Notes: generated from the letters alone by a model not told the origin. Shown: positions 55,139 through 63,013, counted from the stretch's first letter. The stretch: DNA of 64,000 nt from Chitinophaga tropicalis (GCF_009758205.1 NZ_WRXN01000002.1:496001-560000); one strand, 5' to 3'. Translations and numbers: made by a program.

Positions 55139-55156
55139 CAAAAATGAAATATTTAA

Positions 55157-55191
55157 AGGCTGGTTCAGTAATTGAATCAGCCTATTTTGTT
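55157..55191 (+). terminator. Hairpin terminator after tRNA-Arg copy 1
   Basis: The 11-bp stem with one wobble, aggctggttca (55157-55167) with tgaatcagcct (55173-55183), is followed by attttgtttta. From 55192 to 55309 no further feature is seen. Confidence 0.7.
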
Positions 55192-55309
55192 TTACGCAGG
55201 AGATGAATTACCCCTCATCCGTAAAAGTAATTTATATCCCAAAAGTCAATTTTGTTCTATTTCAATTCTGGAAGCTTTCTGAACTTACAGTGTATAAAAA
55301 CTTCATTGT

Positions 55310-56464
55310 ATGTCTCAGCCTGCTTATACACTCCGTCAGCTTATTGTATACTTTCTGAAACTGGGTACTGTTGGTTTTGGCGGTCCTGTGGCGTTGGTAG
55401 GTTATATGCACAGGGACCTGGTGGAACAACGGAAATGGATAAGTGAAGATGAATACAGGGAAGGGCTTGCGCTGGCGCAGCTGGCTCCTGGTCCGCTGGC
55501 AGCGCAGCTATCTATTTACCTGGGATATGTTCATTATAAAATACCGGGAGCAACGCTGGTTGGGCTTGCATTTGTCTTACCATCCTTCTTAATGGTGCTG
55601 GCCCTGGGATATTTTTATGTAGCATCAGGAGGTATTCCCTGGATGCAGGCTGTATTTTATGGTATTGGCGCGGCTGTGATCGGGATCATTGCTATGGGCA
55701 GTTACAAGCTTGTGAAAAAGACCGTGCAGAAAGACTGGTTATACTGGGGTCTTTTTGCATTATCAGCTGTAGCCACATTTGTTACTGAGAAGGAGATCCT
55801 CTGGCTGGTGCTGGCGGCTGGTATTGTTGTATGGCTGGTGAAAGCGCCACCGAAGACATTTAAAACAGCTAATAGTATTTTCGGGCTCCCTGTTCTGTTG
55901 CAGGCAGCCGGGTCGGTGGCGGTGAATGGCAAGATAGCGCAGATATGCTGGTTCTTCCTGAAAGCAGGAGCATTTGTGTTTGGCAGCGGGCTGGCTATAG
56001 TACCGTTCCTGTATGGCGGGGTGGTTAAAGAATATCAATGGCTGAATGACCAGCAGTTTATGGATGCAGTAGCTGTTGCGATGATCACTCCGGGACCAGT
56101 GGTGATTACAGTAGGATTTATCGGTTACCTGGTGGCTGGTTTTCCGGGGGCCTGTGTTGCTGCATTAGCTACATTCCTGCCGTGTTATTTCTTTACGGTA
56201 ATACCTGCACCGTATTTCAGGAAATATGGCGGAAATCCGGGGATCAAAGCTTTTGTAGACGGGGTAACGGTTGCAGCGATAGGGGCAATTGCAGGAGCAG
56301 TGGCTGTTCTTGCCAAAAGGCAACTAACTGACGTCACAACTGTTATTATAGCAATAGTTACTGTTCTTTTATTATTAAGATTCAAAAAGCTCCAGGAACC
56401 TTTTATTATCCTGGGAGCTGCGTTACTGGGACTTCTCATCAAAACAATATATCATCAGTTATGA
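55310..56464 (+). CDS. chrA: Chromate transporter, two-domain (CHR family)
   Basis: This 384-aa protein has 10 or more membrane segments in two homologous halves. The first half has LGTVGFGGPVALVGYMHRDL and ALAQLAPGPLAAQLSIYLG; the second has FLKAGAFVFGSGLAIVPFLYGG and AVAVAMITPGPVVITVGFIGYL (each recognised in part). The two PGP motifs, one per half, are the family signature. ChrA exports chromate or sulfate-like oxyanions. It overlaps the following DUF1259 gene by 4 bp (ATGA), so the two are translated together. Confidence 0.95.
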   Translation: MSQPAYTLRQLIVYFLKLGTVGFGGPVALVGYMHRDLVEQRKWISEDEYREGLALAQLAPGPLAAQLSIYLGYVHYKIPGATLVGLAFVLPSFLMVLALGYFYVASGGIPWMQAVFYGIGAAVIGIIAMGSYKLVKKTVQKDWLYWGLFALSAVATFVTEKEILWLVLAAGIVVWLVKAPPKTFKTANSIFGLPVLLQAAGSVAVNGKIAQICWFFLKAGAFVFGSGLAIVPFLYGGVVKEYQWLNDQQFMDAVAVAMITPGPVVITVGFIGYLVAGFPGACVAALATFLPCYFFTVIPAPYFRKYGGNPGIKAFVDGVTVAAIGAIAGAVAVLAKRQLTDVTTVIIAIVTVLLLLRFKKLQEPFIILGAALLGLLIKTIYHQL

Positions 56465-57378
56465 ACATCAGGTACATTATGCTGCCTTTTCTGATAGTTA
56501 CCACTGCCTGTAATTATCAGGACAAGCCCTCCGTACGTAACAATGTTCTTTGTCCGCCGGGAAGCAGGCTGGACATACAGAAAATTGAGCAGATCACGGG
56601 AATGAAGGGTGTGGAAAAAAATGGAGAATATAAGATCACTGTGCCTCAGAATGATCTTAACGTTGTAGTTGATAGTTTTAAGATCATTCCTCCGATGGGG
56701 CTTGGCAGCTGGGCGGCGTTTACTCCCTGCCGGGACAGCGCCATGGTAATGGGAGATATTATCCTTACTGAAACAGACCTGGCGCCTGTGCAGCAGGAAG
56801 TGGTACGGCAGGGATTTATGATATCGGCCATTCATAATCACTTTGTGCGTAATCATCCGAATGTGGTGTATATGCATATCGATGGTAAGGGTAAAGTGGA
56901 GAGGTTATCAGCCAGTGTGAAAGCCATTTTTGATAAGGTGAAGGAGGTAAGAGGCCATGATCCTAAGGCAGCTAAACCTGATAGTGTAAATAACACGATC
57001 GATATTGCCCGGCTGGATTCTATTACCGGCCATAAAGGTGAAATGAGTAAAGGGGTGTATAAATATACTATTGGCCGGTCTGACGTATTGCTGCAGGAGC
57101 ATGGTATACAGGTGAGCGCATTTATGGGTTTCAATACCTGGGCGGCCTGGCAGGGAACGCCTGAAAGAGCAGCTGTGGCGGGTGATTTTACTATGCTGGA
57201 GAATGAAGTGGAACCTGTTATAAAGGCCCTGGTAGAAAATGGTATTGAGGTGGTGGCCGTGCATAATCATATGGTACATGAAGAGCCGAGGATATTCTTC
57301 CTGCATTACTGGGGAGTAGGGCCGGCAGATAAGCTGGCAAAGGGCTTGAAGGCGGCGCTGGATGAGACAGGACATTAA
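56461..57378 (+). CDS. DUF1259 (LppY/LpqO-like) lipoprotein
   Basis: This 305-aa predicted lipoprotein has the lipobox VTTAC (Cys17). It has two similar halves: MGLGSWAAFTPCRDSAMVMGD with ISAIHNHFVRNHPNVVYMHI, and MGFNTWAAWQGTPERAAVAGD with VVAVHNHMVHEEPRIFFLHY (given in part). Both halves keep the HNH and a downstream HI/HY motif. DUF1259 proteins occur in bacteria and mycobacteria without a proven reaction; the two His clusters suggest metal binding. The 4-bp overlap with chrA shows a functional link to oxyanion export. Confidence 0.9.
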   Translation: MNIRYIMLPFLIVTTACNYQDKPSVRNNVLCPPGSRLDIQKIEQITGMKGVEKNGEYKITVPQNDLNVVVDSFKIIPPMGLGSWAAFTPCRDSAMVMGDIILTETDLAPVQQEVVRQGFMISAIHNHFVRNHPNVVYMHIDGKGKVERLSASVKAIFDKVKEVRGHDPKAAKPDSVNNTIDIARLDSITGHKGEMSKGVYKYTIGRSDVLLQEHGIQVSAFMGFNTWAAWQGTPERAAVAGDFTMLENEVEPVIKALVENGIEVVAVHNHMVHEEPRIFFLHYWGVGPADKLAKGLKAALDETGH

Positions 57379-57383
57379 AAGCA

Positions 57384-57411
57384 AACAGGCCGGGGAATTC
57401 TCCGGCCTGTT
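57384..57411. terminator. Bidirectional terminator between DUF1259 and the ene-reductase genes
   Basis: The perfect 10-bp stem aacaggccgg (57384-57393) with ccggcctgtt (57402-57411) sits between two convergent stop codons. The stem is GC-rich, but no long T run follows. Confidence 0.65.
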
Positions 57412-57413
57412 CA

Positions 57414-58490
57414 CTATGCTAAGAACGGATAATCTGTGTATCCTTGTTCACCTCCTCCAAACATAGTAGCTCTGTCAGCCTGATTAAGTTCACTGTTCAA
57501 TTCAAACCGTTTTGGCAGATCGGGATTTGCCAGGAATAATGCACCATAAGAAATAATGTCTGCCATACCTTCTGCCAGTGCAGCCTCGCCGGTTTCCCGG
57601 GTGTAACCGCCATTAGCGATAATGGTATGACGGGTAAGTTTGCTGAATGTTCCAACAGGATCTTTGGGATAATGCGGCAGTTTATCCAAAGGAAATAAGG
57701 AAGACATCAGGTGTATATATGCCAGCGGCATTTTATCCAGCTCACCGACCAGGTGGCTGAACTGTGCAACGGGATCGGTTGAAAAGATGCTATTGTAAGG
57801 AATGGTGGGGGATAGCCGGATACCTACTTTATTGCTACCGATCGCCTGAACAAGTCCTTTCATGACTTCCAGTGTAAACCGGCTCCTGTTTTCTATGCTT
57901 CCTCCGTATTCATCATTCCTTTTGTTAGCACTGTCTGCCAGGAACTGGTTGGGCAGATAGCCGAAGGCGGCATGCAGCTCTACGCCGTCAAAGCCTGCTG
58001 CTATTGCATTCAGGGCAGCCTGCCTGTAATCCTGTACGATCTGTTTTATTTCTTCAGCGCTCAGCGCATGTGGTGTTTCATAGTCCTGCATTCCCTTCAT
58101 TGTAAAATGCCGCTGACCTTCAATAGCAATAGCTGATGGCGCCACCGGAAGTTTCCCGTTCCTGTCAGACGAGTGCCCGACACGGCCGGTGTGCCAAAGC
58201 TGGGCGTAGATCACGCCTCCTTCGTTATGAACTGCGTTGGTTACTTTTCTCCATGCCTCAATCTGCTCCTGTGTGTACAGGCCTGGCGTCAACGCACTAC
58301 CCAGGGCCTGTTCTGAGATGTTGATCCCTTCCGTAATAATAAGGCCGGCGCTTGCTCTTTGTGTGTAATACAATACTGTTAAATCGCCAACTATGCCGGA
58401 TGTATTTGCACGGCTTCTCGTCATAGGGGCCATGGCCATGCTGTTTTTAAGCGTCTGGCCGCCCAGTACTTTTTTCTCAAATAATTTCAT
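57414..58490 (-). CDS. Old Yellow Enzyme family NADH:flavin oxidoreductase / alkene reductase
   Basis: This 358-aa FMN-dependent TIM-barrel enzyme reduces activated C=C bonds such as those of enones or nitro compounds. Family marks are MAPMTRSRA (FMN/substrate side), AQLWHTGRVGH, RNDEYGGSIENRSRF and GGYTRETGEAALAEG. The substrate-binding pair normally reads HxxN or HxxH; here the motif is HAAF (His173, Phe176) in VELHAAFGYLPNQFL, so the second residue is replaced by Phe. The gene is divergent from an HxlR regulator, a pairing often seen with quinone or aldehyde sensing. Confidence 0.94.
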   Translation of the reverse strand: MKLFEKKVLGGQTLKNSMAMAPMTRSRANTSGIVGDLTVLYYTQRASAGLIITEGINISEQALGSALTPGLYTQEQIEAWRKVTNAVHNEGGVIYAQLWHTGRVGHSSDRNGKLPVAPSAIAIEGQRHFTMKGMQDYETPHALSAEEIKQIVQDYRQAALNAIAAGFDGVELHAAFGYLPNQFLADSANKRNDEYGGSIENRSRFTLEVMKGLVQAIGSNKVGIRLSPTIPYNSIFSTDPVAQFSHLVGELDKMPLAYIHLMSSLFPLDKLPHYPKDPVGTFSKLTRHTIIANGGYTRETGEAALAEGMADIISYGALFLANPDLPKRFELNSELNQADRATMFGGGEQGYTDYPFLA

Positions 58491-58537
58491 GCCTGTAATT
58501 TTATGTTATGTATTTGTTGCCAATCTGTAATTACATA

Positions 58538-58545
58538 CAAAATTA
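58538..58545 (-). promoter_or_regulatory. -7 promoter element for the ene-reductase gene
   Basis: The minus strand reads TAATTTTG, an exact TAnnTTTG match, 47 bases upstream of the ATG at 58490. It lies 14 bases from the opposite -7 box of the HxlR gene, so one bound regulator could affect both genes. Confidence 0.6.
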
Positions 58546-58559
58546 TTCGAGGTATAGTA

Positions 58560-58567
58560 TATCTTTG
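58560..58567 (+). promoter_or_regulatory. -7 promoter element for the HxlR gene
   Basis: TATCTTTG is an exact TAnnTTTG match, 43 bases before the ATG at 58611. The leader contains two copies of gttaca (58574-58579 and 58592-58597), which may be operator half sites in direct orientation. Confidence 0.6.
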
Positions 58568-58610
58568 TTATCTGTTACATAAAGAATACCGGTTACAAAA
58601 AGGATACTAT

Positions 58611-58973
58611 ATGGTTAAAGTACATAAATGCATAGTAGGAGATGAGTCCGCCTGTTCCAAAGCTGGCCTGGCCATCAGGGACACGTTGGATGTGGTTGGC
58701 GGCAAGTGGAAACTTGTTCTTATTTCTATGCTCAGGGACGGCAAAATGCGGTTCAGGGAGTTATCCAGGCAGGCGGAAATATCTCCAAGGATATTATCAA
58801 AGGAATTGCAGGAGATGGAGATGAACGGCCTGGTTACGCGGACCGTGTGTAATACCAAGCCGGTTACAGTAGAATATGCTCTTACTCCTTATAGCGAAAC
58901 ATTGTCGGAAGTGATCATAGCTATGCATAAATGGGGCGTACAGCATCGCAAGAGAATTATAGAGAGAGTCTGA
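58611..58973 (+). CDS. HxlR family transcriptional regulator
   Basis: This 120-aa winged-helix regulator has the HxlR marks VVGGKWKLVLISML, KMRFRELSRQAEISPRILSKEL and the wing/partner strand VEYALTPYSETL. Two Cys near the N-terminus (KCIVGDESAC) resemble redox- or electrophile-sensing Cys of this family, though only the family precedent supports that. The frame is open 36 codons earlier; I chose the ATG at 58611 because it starts just before the conserved Cys block and is the first after the -7 box. It probably regulates the divergent ene-reductase and itself. Confidence 0.93.
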   Translation: MVKVHKCIVGDESACSKAGLAIRDTLDVVGGKWKLVLISMLRDGKMRFRELSRQAEISPRILSKELQEMEMNGLVTRTVCNTKPVTVEYALTPYSETLSEVIIAMHKWGVQHRKRIIERV

Positions 58974-58996
58974 AAAGCCTCTGCTGAAAGTAAGTG

Positions 58997-59030
58997 AAGT
59001 TGGTCCGTTGATCGGGTCAACTTTTTTTAT
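58997..59030 (+). terminator. Intrinsic terminator of the HxlR gene
   Basis: The stem aagttggtccg (58997-59007) with cgggtcaactt (59013-59023) has two wobble pairs and a 5-base loop, and is followed by a T run. Confidence 0.75.
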
Positions 59031-59209
59031 TAGGGAAAGATCACATTCGTCCTTACTATAATCAGTAAAAAAAGTTAATTCTTTAGGTAATAATCATTTA
59101 CATTTACGCCGATTTTGTGCATTTGACCCATTTCAACCAGAAACGATACCTATATCAGCTACTGATCTGCCAATATATAACCTTGCGTCTCTATATTTAA
59201 CTGATAACG

Positions 59210-60139
59210 ATGAAGAAGATCTTTATCCCAACTCAATCTTTTAAAATACTGTTGCTGATCTTTACGATGACAGCAGTTTTCACAGTGGTAAAAGCCCAGC
59301 AGGCGGGTAATTCCCAGGCGTTGCTGGAACCTTCCGGCACCCAGTATTTCCAGAACCAGTATCTTGCCAACCCTGCTATGGCAGGTATTGACAGCGGGTT
59401 GCATATCAATGGCGCCTATCGCCGGCAATGGACAGGTATTGACGGGGCACCTGTTACCGGGTATTTTACAGCAGATGGTTTTATTACAAACAGAGTGGGA
59501 GCAGGTCTTCATATTTTCAATGACAAGGCAGGATTAATTAACCGTACACGTATAGCGGGTACTTATGCCTATCGTATCCCGCTGGATAATAATGGCCGGC
59601 AGTTACATTTTGGATTATCGCTGGCAATGAATTTCCAGCGGCTGGATTATTCTCACGTGACGGGAGATCCTAACGATCCTTCGCTGAGTGCATTTAACCG
59701 CAGGGATAATTATTTTGAAGCAGAATACGGTATGGCATATACGGATGCGCACTGGACCCTGCAAGGGGCTTTACCGAATGTGCGCAGCCTGTTTACCGGC
59801 GATAATAAAGGTGTAGATGGCGGCGGTATCTTTTTTACTGCTGCATCTTACCGTTTTATACAGGAGGGCGCTATCAGCTCTGTTGCGCCTAAGCTTTGTT
59901 ACCGGGGAGTTAAAGGGTATGATAATATCCTGGATGCAGGGGTGAATGTCGGGTTCCTGGACAATGTAGCTAATGTGATGGCGATGTATCATACTTCAGG
60001 TAGTGTGACTGCGGGTATTGGAGTGAATATTAAGAAAATGGTGACTGTGCAGGCGTTGTATACGACGCAGACGGAGGGGATTAAAACGTATGTGGATGGG
60101 AGTTATGAGATAGGAGCTACGGTGAATTTGTTCAGATAG
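59210..60139 (+). CDS. PorP/SprF family type IX secretion membrane protein
   Basis: This 309-aa outer-membrane beta-barrel protein has a signal peptide (ending TVVKAQ) and the family opening GTQYFQNQYLANPAMAGID, then NGAYRRQWTGIDGAPVTGYFTADG in parts, with HIFNDKAG. PorP/SprF proteins are needed for secretion or anchoring of specific T9SS cargo with the gliding-type (type B) C-terminal domain and are usually encoded next to that cargo. Here the neighbours are unrelated; the only type B cargo in the window is the giant protein 13 kb away. No exact promoter box is seen in the 180 bases upstream. Confidence 0.93.
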   Translation: MKKIFIPTQSFKILLLIFTMTAVFTVVKAQQAGNSQALLEPSGTQYFQNQYLANPAMAGIDSGLHINGAYRRQWTGIDGAPVTGYFTADGFITNRVGAGLHIFNDKAGLINRTRIAGTYAYRIPLDNNGRQLHFGLSLAMNFQRLDYSHVTGDPNDPSLSAFNRRDNYFEAEYGMAYTDAHWTLQGALPNVRSLFTGDNKGVDGGGIFFTAASYRFIQEGAISSVAPKLCYRGVKGYDNILDAGVNVGFLDNVANVMAMYHTSGSVTAGIGVNIKKMVTVQALYTTQTEGIKTYVDGSYEIGATVNLFR

Positions 60140-60158
60140 AATTGGCGAAGAAACTTTT

Positions 60159-60198
60159 TATAAAAATGCCTGCGCCAAATGGCACAGGCATTTTTATA
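60159..60198. terminator. Bidirectional terminator
   Basis: A perfect 14-bp stem, tataaaaatgcctg (60159-60172) with caggcatttttata (60185-60198), has a 12-base loop that can form a further gcc/ggc pair. It lies between the convergent porP/sprF-like gene and the small exported-protein gene, with A and T runs for either direction. Confidence 0.88.
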
Positions 60199-60214
60199 AA
60201 GGGCTATGTCCATT

Positions 60215-60499
60215 TTAGGGATGCGTATACAAACGGTATACGAGTGTTCCGGAGGGAGGTAAGCCCGGACCGCCATCAGTGTATCCTTCCAGGACCAGTG
60301 TACCATTAACGGGATTAGTGTCTGCATCGCTCACTACTTCTGCGTTTGCCAATGTGCTCCAGGCTATAAACTGGCCGGCAGGATTATACCAGGCATAGTT
60401 TATTATGGCGGTACGCGTATGCTGTTTAGATGTAAATGAGCTGAACAGTAATAGCATGGCAAATAATGGGAGGGTGAGGAGGGCTTTCGCGTTTTTCAT
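60215..60499 (-). CDS. Small exported protein of unknown function
   Basis: This 94-aa protein has a clear signal sequence (MKNAKALLTLPLFAMLLLF, cleavage near SFTSKQ) and a mature part of about 70 residues with NYAWYNPAGQFIAW and GTLVYRLYTHP. There is no Cys for a lipid anchor at the cleavage site. I do not recognise the family; the size and signal suggest a small secreted or periplasmic protein. It is monocistronic and convergent with porP/sprF, sharing the terminator at 60159-60198. A start at 60497-60499 is the first ATG before the signal sequence. Confidence 0.7.
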   Translation of the reverse strand: MKNAKALLTLPLFAMLLLFSSFTSKQHTRTAIINYAWYNPAGQFIAWSTLANAEVVSDADTNPVNGTLVLEGYTDGGPGLPPSGTLVYRLYTHP

Positions 60500-60595
60500 T
60501 TGGGTTGTGTTTAACGATTAACAAAAACTGAGGGTATATCCTACTAAAGATACGAAAGGTATTTGCGAAATTTTTCATGCAATGGAATAAGATAT

Positions 60596-60627
60596 TTTGC
60601 TAATTGTAAAAAAGTTTCCTACATTTG
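60596..60627 (+). promoter_or_regulatory. Full promoter of the second tRNA-Arg gene
   Basis: TTTG (60596-60599) and TACATTTG (60620-60627) are 20 bases apart. The region from the -7 box into the tRNA nearly repeats the first copy, including tccc-N6-ggga just before the mature 5' end. Confidence 0.8.
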
Positions 60628-60646
60628 CAATCCCATTCAAGGGAAT

Positions 60647-60720
60647 GGCTCCGTAGCTCAACTGAATAGAGCATCTGACTACGGATCAGAAGGTTTCTGG
60701 TTTGAATCCAGACGGGGTCA
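60647..60720 (+). tRNA. tRNA-Arg (anticodon ACG), copy 2
   Basis: This 74-nt gene is identical to copy 1 except for one acceptor base pair: GGCTCCG with CGGGGTC instead of GGCTTCG with CGAGGTC. The two changes are compensatory (pair 5-68 is C-G here and T-A there). The anticodon loop is CTACGGA. CCA is not encoded. Confidence 0.95.
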
Positions 60721-60725
60721 CAAAA

Positions 60726-60758
60726 AAGGTTGGTTCATTACTGAACCAACCTTTTTTT
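60726..60758 (+). terminator. Intrinsic terminator of tRNA-Arg copy 2
   Basis: The perfect 12-bp stem aaggttggttca (60726-60737) with tgaaccaacctt (60742-60753) is followed by a T run. It is a cleaner version of the hairpin after copy 1. Confidence 0.88.
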
Positions 60759-60817
60759 ATTGTAGAAAACAGCATCCTTTTAATGTTATTGAATTTACGG
60801 AACGGACAACATTTCTC

Positions 60818-61882
60818 TTACTTACCAATCTTCTCAAATATCAATTTCATTGCATCCGGATCCAGGGTATTCATGTCAACAAGTTTCAGCGATCTGACCA
60901 TTTTCAGTGTTGCCGTTTTATAATGCTTAAAATGCGCTGACTGTAAGTGAGACTGATAAGCATCCTTGCTGGCATAGATCTCTACGAGCCTGAACTGCGT
61001 TGGGTTTTGCTTCTGGTACATTGGGAAAATAGAAATAACACCTGGCTCAATTTTTATGGATTGCGATGATTCCTCATGAAGGATAGTTTTGTATTCTTCC
61101 AGGTACTCCGGAACTATCTCTATTTCAGATAACCGTACCAACATATCAGGTTGAATAACGGGCAGTTCTGCCAGAGAGACCAACTTTCTTAAAACGTTGG
61201 CCTGTATCCTGCCGGCAGTTCTTTCTATCAAGTCTGTAAGTTCTGTTAATTGGGCATCGGTTATACCTGTGTTCCTGCCCATGAATATATGGGCTTTAAG
61301 CTGAGGTTCTACGCCGGGCATTGCAGCCAGTGCGGAAATGGTCACAAGCTCCCGCTGGCGGTAGTTTAAAACGTCACGGCTAAAGATATCAGCAAACAAA
61401 TGTTCCTTCAAAAAAGTGTCTATGACGGGAGCAAAAGCGCAGGCTCCTGTTTTGGGGCCGTTCTCTTCAATTTCTGTTAGCTGCTGTAACGTTTTTTTCC
61501 CGGTTGCGTACTTGTTGCTGTCATTTACCGGCGTGGCATCTTTTCCTTCCATATCCTTTATACCCCTGGCCTTTCTTTCTTCCAGCACCGCCATTAGTGT
61601 ATTGATACTATTGAGGCTTCGGGGAAAGCCGCAGTACGCATATAACTGGACGAGTGCTTCTTTTATTTCGCTGATGGTGAGGCCTGCGTCCAGCCCGTTG
61701 TTCAGTGCAGGTTTCAGTCCGTCGAGATCTCCTGTTGCCGTTAAGGACGCAATTGCGGCCAAGGCTTGCTGGTGTGTATTCAGTGCCGTATTACTGTTGC
61801 TATTGTTCTGTGCCTTCATAGTCTTTACATTCATTGCAAACAAAAAGAGAAAAATCAATTTTAAAATCCCGGGGCTGCCCAT
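60818..61882 (-). CDS. Exported carboxymuconolactone decarboxylase-like protein fused to an antibiotic-biosynthesis-monooxygenase domain
   Basis: This 354-aa protein has a signal sequence (MGSPGILKLIFLFLFAMNV, ending near KAQ). Two CMD-like domains follow: about 35-105 (ALVQLYAYCGFPRSLNSIN) and about 165-245 (YRQRELVTISALAAMPGVEPQLKAH). The first has a single Cys rather than the AhpD CxxC. The last 95 residues (SEIEIVPEYLEEYKTIL, RLVEIYASKDAYQSH) form an ABM (dimeric alpha-beta barrel) domain, often seen in quinol oxidation. An internal Met at residue 17 is an alternative start, but it would remove the signal. It is divergent from an AraC regulator. Confidence 0.88.
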   Translation of the reverse strand: MGSPGILKLIFLFLFAMNVKTMKAQNNSNSNTALNTHQQALAAIASLTATGDLDGLKPALNNGLDAGLTISEIKEALVQLYAYCGFPRSLNSINTLMAVLEERKARGIKDMEGKDATPVNDSNKYATGKKTLQQLTEIEENGPKTGACAFAPVIDTFLKEHLFADIFSRDVLNYRQRELVTISALAAMPGVEPQLKAHIFMGRNTGITDAQLTELTDLIERTAGRIQANVLRKLVSLAELPVIQPDMLVRLSEIEIVPEYLEEYKTILHEESSQSIKIEPGVISIFPMYQKQNPTQFRLVEIYASKDAYQSHLQSAHFKHYKTATLKMVRSLKLVDMNTLDPDAMKLIFEKIGK

Positions 61883-62039
61883 TGTATTATTGTTTTTGGT
61901 TATTTGTTTCGCTCATTATAACCTGGTTACTTTTACAAAGTTCTGTTTTATGTCTATACTGCATTTATACAGGATACAGATGTATTTACCACTTTTACGG
62001 ATTGGGGGCTATGTACGCAGGCTGTACTAAAAGGTTTTC

Positions 62040-62047
62040 TAAATTTG
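62040..62047 (+). promoter_or_regulatory. -7 promoter element for the AraC-type gene
   Basis: TAAATTTG is an exact TAnnTTTG match. It overlaps a TTG at 62045-62047 that could be read as a start codon, so translation must begin later, at the ATG at 62066. Confidence 0.55.
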
Positions 62048-62065
62048 TATGAAAAGAATTTTATC

Positions 62066-62962
62066 ATGGAAAAAGTGGAAAGGATCGATACTGTTAAACA
62101 GTATAATGATGCTATGGGGGTGGAAACAAGGCATCCGCTGGTGAGCGTGGTCAACTTTGACGAGATACCCACCTATCAGTATTTCCGCAGGTATATGGGT
62201 ATATATGCCATTTTCCTGAAGAACATAAAATGTGGTGATATGAGGTATGGCTGTCAACCCTATGATTATGAAGAGGGCACCCTGGTATTCATATCGCCCG
62301 GGCAGGTTTATGGGATTGACAACAGCGGGAAGATCATAAAACCATCAGGAAGGGCATTGGTTTTCCATCCGGACCTGATTGTGGGAACGCAACTCGGGAA
62401 GCGGATAAGAGAATATACTTTTTTTTCATACGAAGTTAACGAGGCCCTGCATTTATCGAAGAAAGAAAGGGCTACGGTCAAAGACTGTCTTGATAAGATC
62501 GATGCGGAGATCGATCTGAACATTGATAAACATAGCAAGACGCTTATTATCTCCAATATTGAGCTATTTTTAAATTACTGTATGCGGTTTTACGACAGGC
62601 AGTTTATTACCAGAAGCCATGTCAATAAGGATATCCTGGTACGCTTTGAGAACCTCCTGAACGATTATTTTAAATCGGGTGAGGCACGGACTTTAGGTTT
62701 GCCAACAGTTACTTATTGCGCGGAGCAGCTGCATTTATCTGCCAATTACTTTGGCGACCTTATCAAAAAAGAAACGGGCAATACTGCGCTGGACCACATT
62801 CAGTTAAAAGTGATTGACGAGGCCAAGGGGAAAATCTTTGAACCCAACAAATCCATTAATGAAATTGCAAATGAACTGGGGTTCAGGTATCAACAGCACT
62901 TCACCCGCCTATTCAAGCAAAAGGTAGGTGTTGCTCCCAATGAATACAGGAATCAGAACTAG
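62066..62962 (+). CDS. AraC family transcriptional regulator
   Basis: This 298-aa protein has an N-terminal cupin-like sensing region (about 20-170; GTLVFISPGQVYGI, RALVFHPDLI) and a C-terminal double helix-turn-helix (about 195-298). The DNA-binding part has VTYCAEQLHLSANYFGDLIKKETG and INEIANELGFRYQQHFTRLFKQKVGVAPNEYR (seen in parts), both AraC marks. It is divergent from the exported CMD-ABM gene across 183 bp and probably controls it. The regulator class often senses small organic molecules; the ligand is unknown. Confidence 0.92.
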   Translation: MEKVERIDTVKQYNDAMGVETRHPLVSVVNFDEIPTYQYFRRYMGIYAIFLKNIKCGDMRYGCQPYDYEEGTLVFISPGQVYGIDNSGKIIKPSGRALVFHPDLIVGTQLGKRIREYTFFSYEVNEALHLSKKERATVKDCLDKIDAEIDLNIDKHSKTLIISNIELFLNYCMRFYDRQFITRSHVNKDILVRFENLLNDYFKSGEARTLGLPTVTYCAEQLHLSANYFGDLIKKETGNTALDHIQLKVIDEAKGKIFEPNKSINEIANELGFRYQQHFTRLFKQKVGVAPNEYRNQN

Positions 62963-63013
62963 GCGATGGCTGGAGCAGATGTAGCCTGTTACAGGATACC
63001 TGCCTATTATCCT

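Noticed and set aside
55139..60646. Segment between the two tRNA-Arg genes as an integrated element
   Set aside because: No integrase, transposase, phage or conjugation gene is present; a duplication or recombination origin is possible, but a classic integrative element is not supported.
62045..62065. TTG start for the AraC-type regulator
   Set aside because: The TTG is inside the -7 promoter box, so it would not be transcribed; the ATG at 62066 is used instead.
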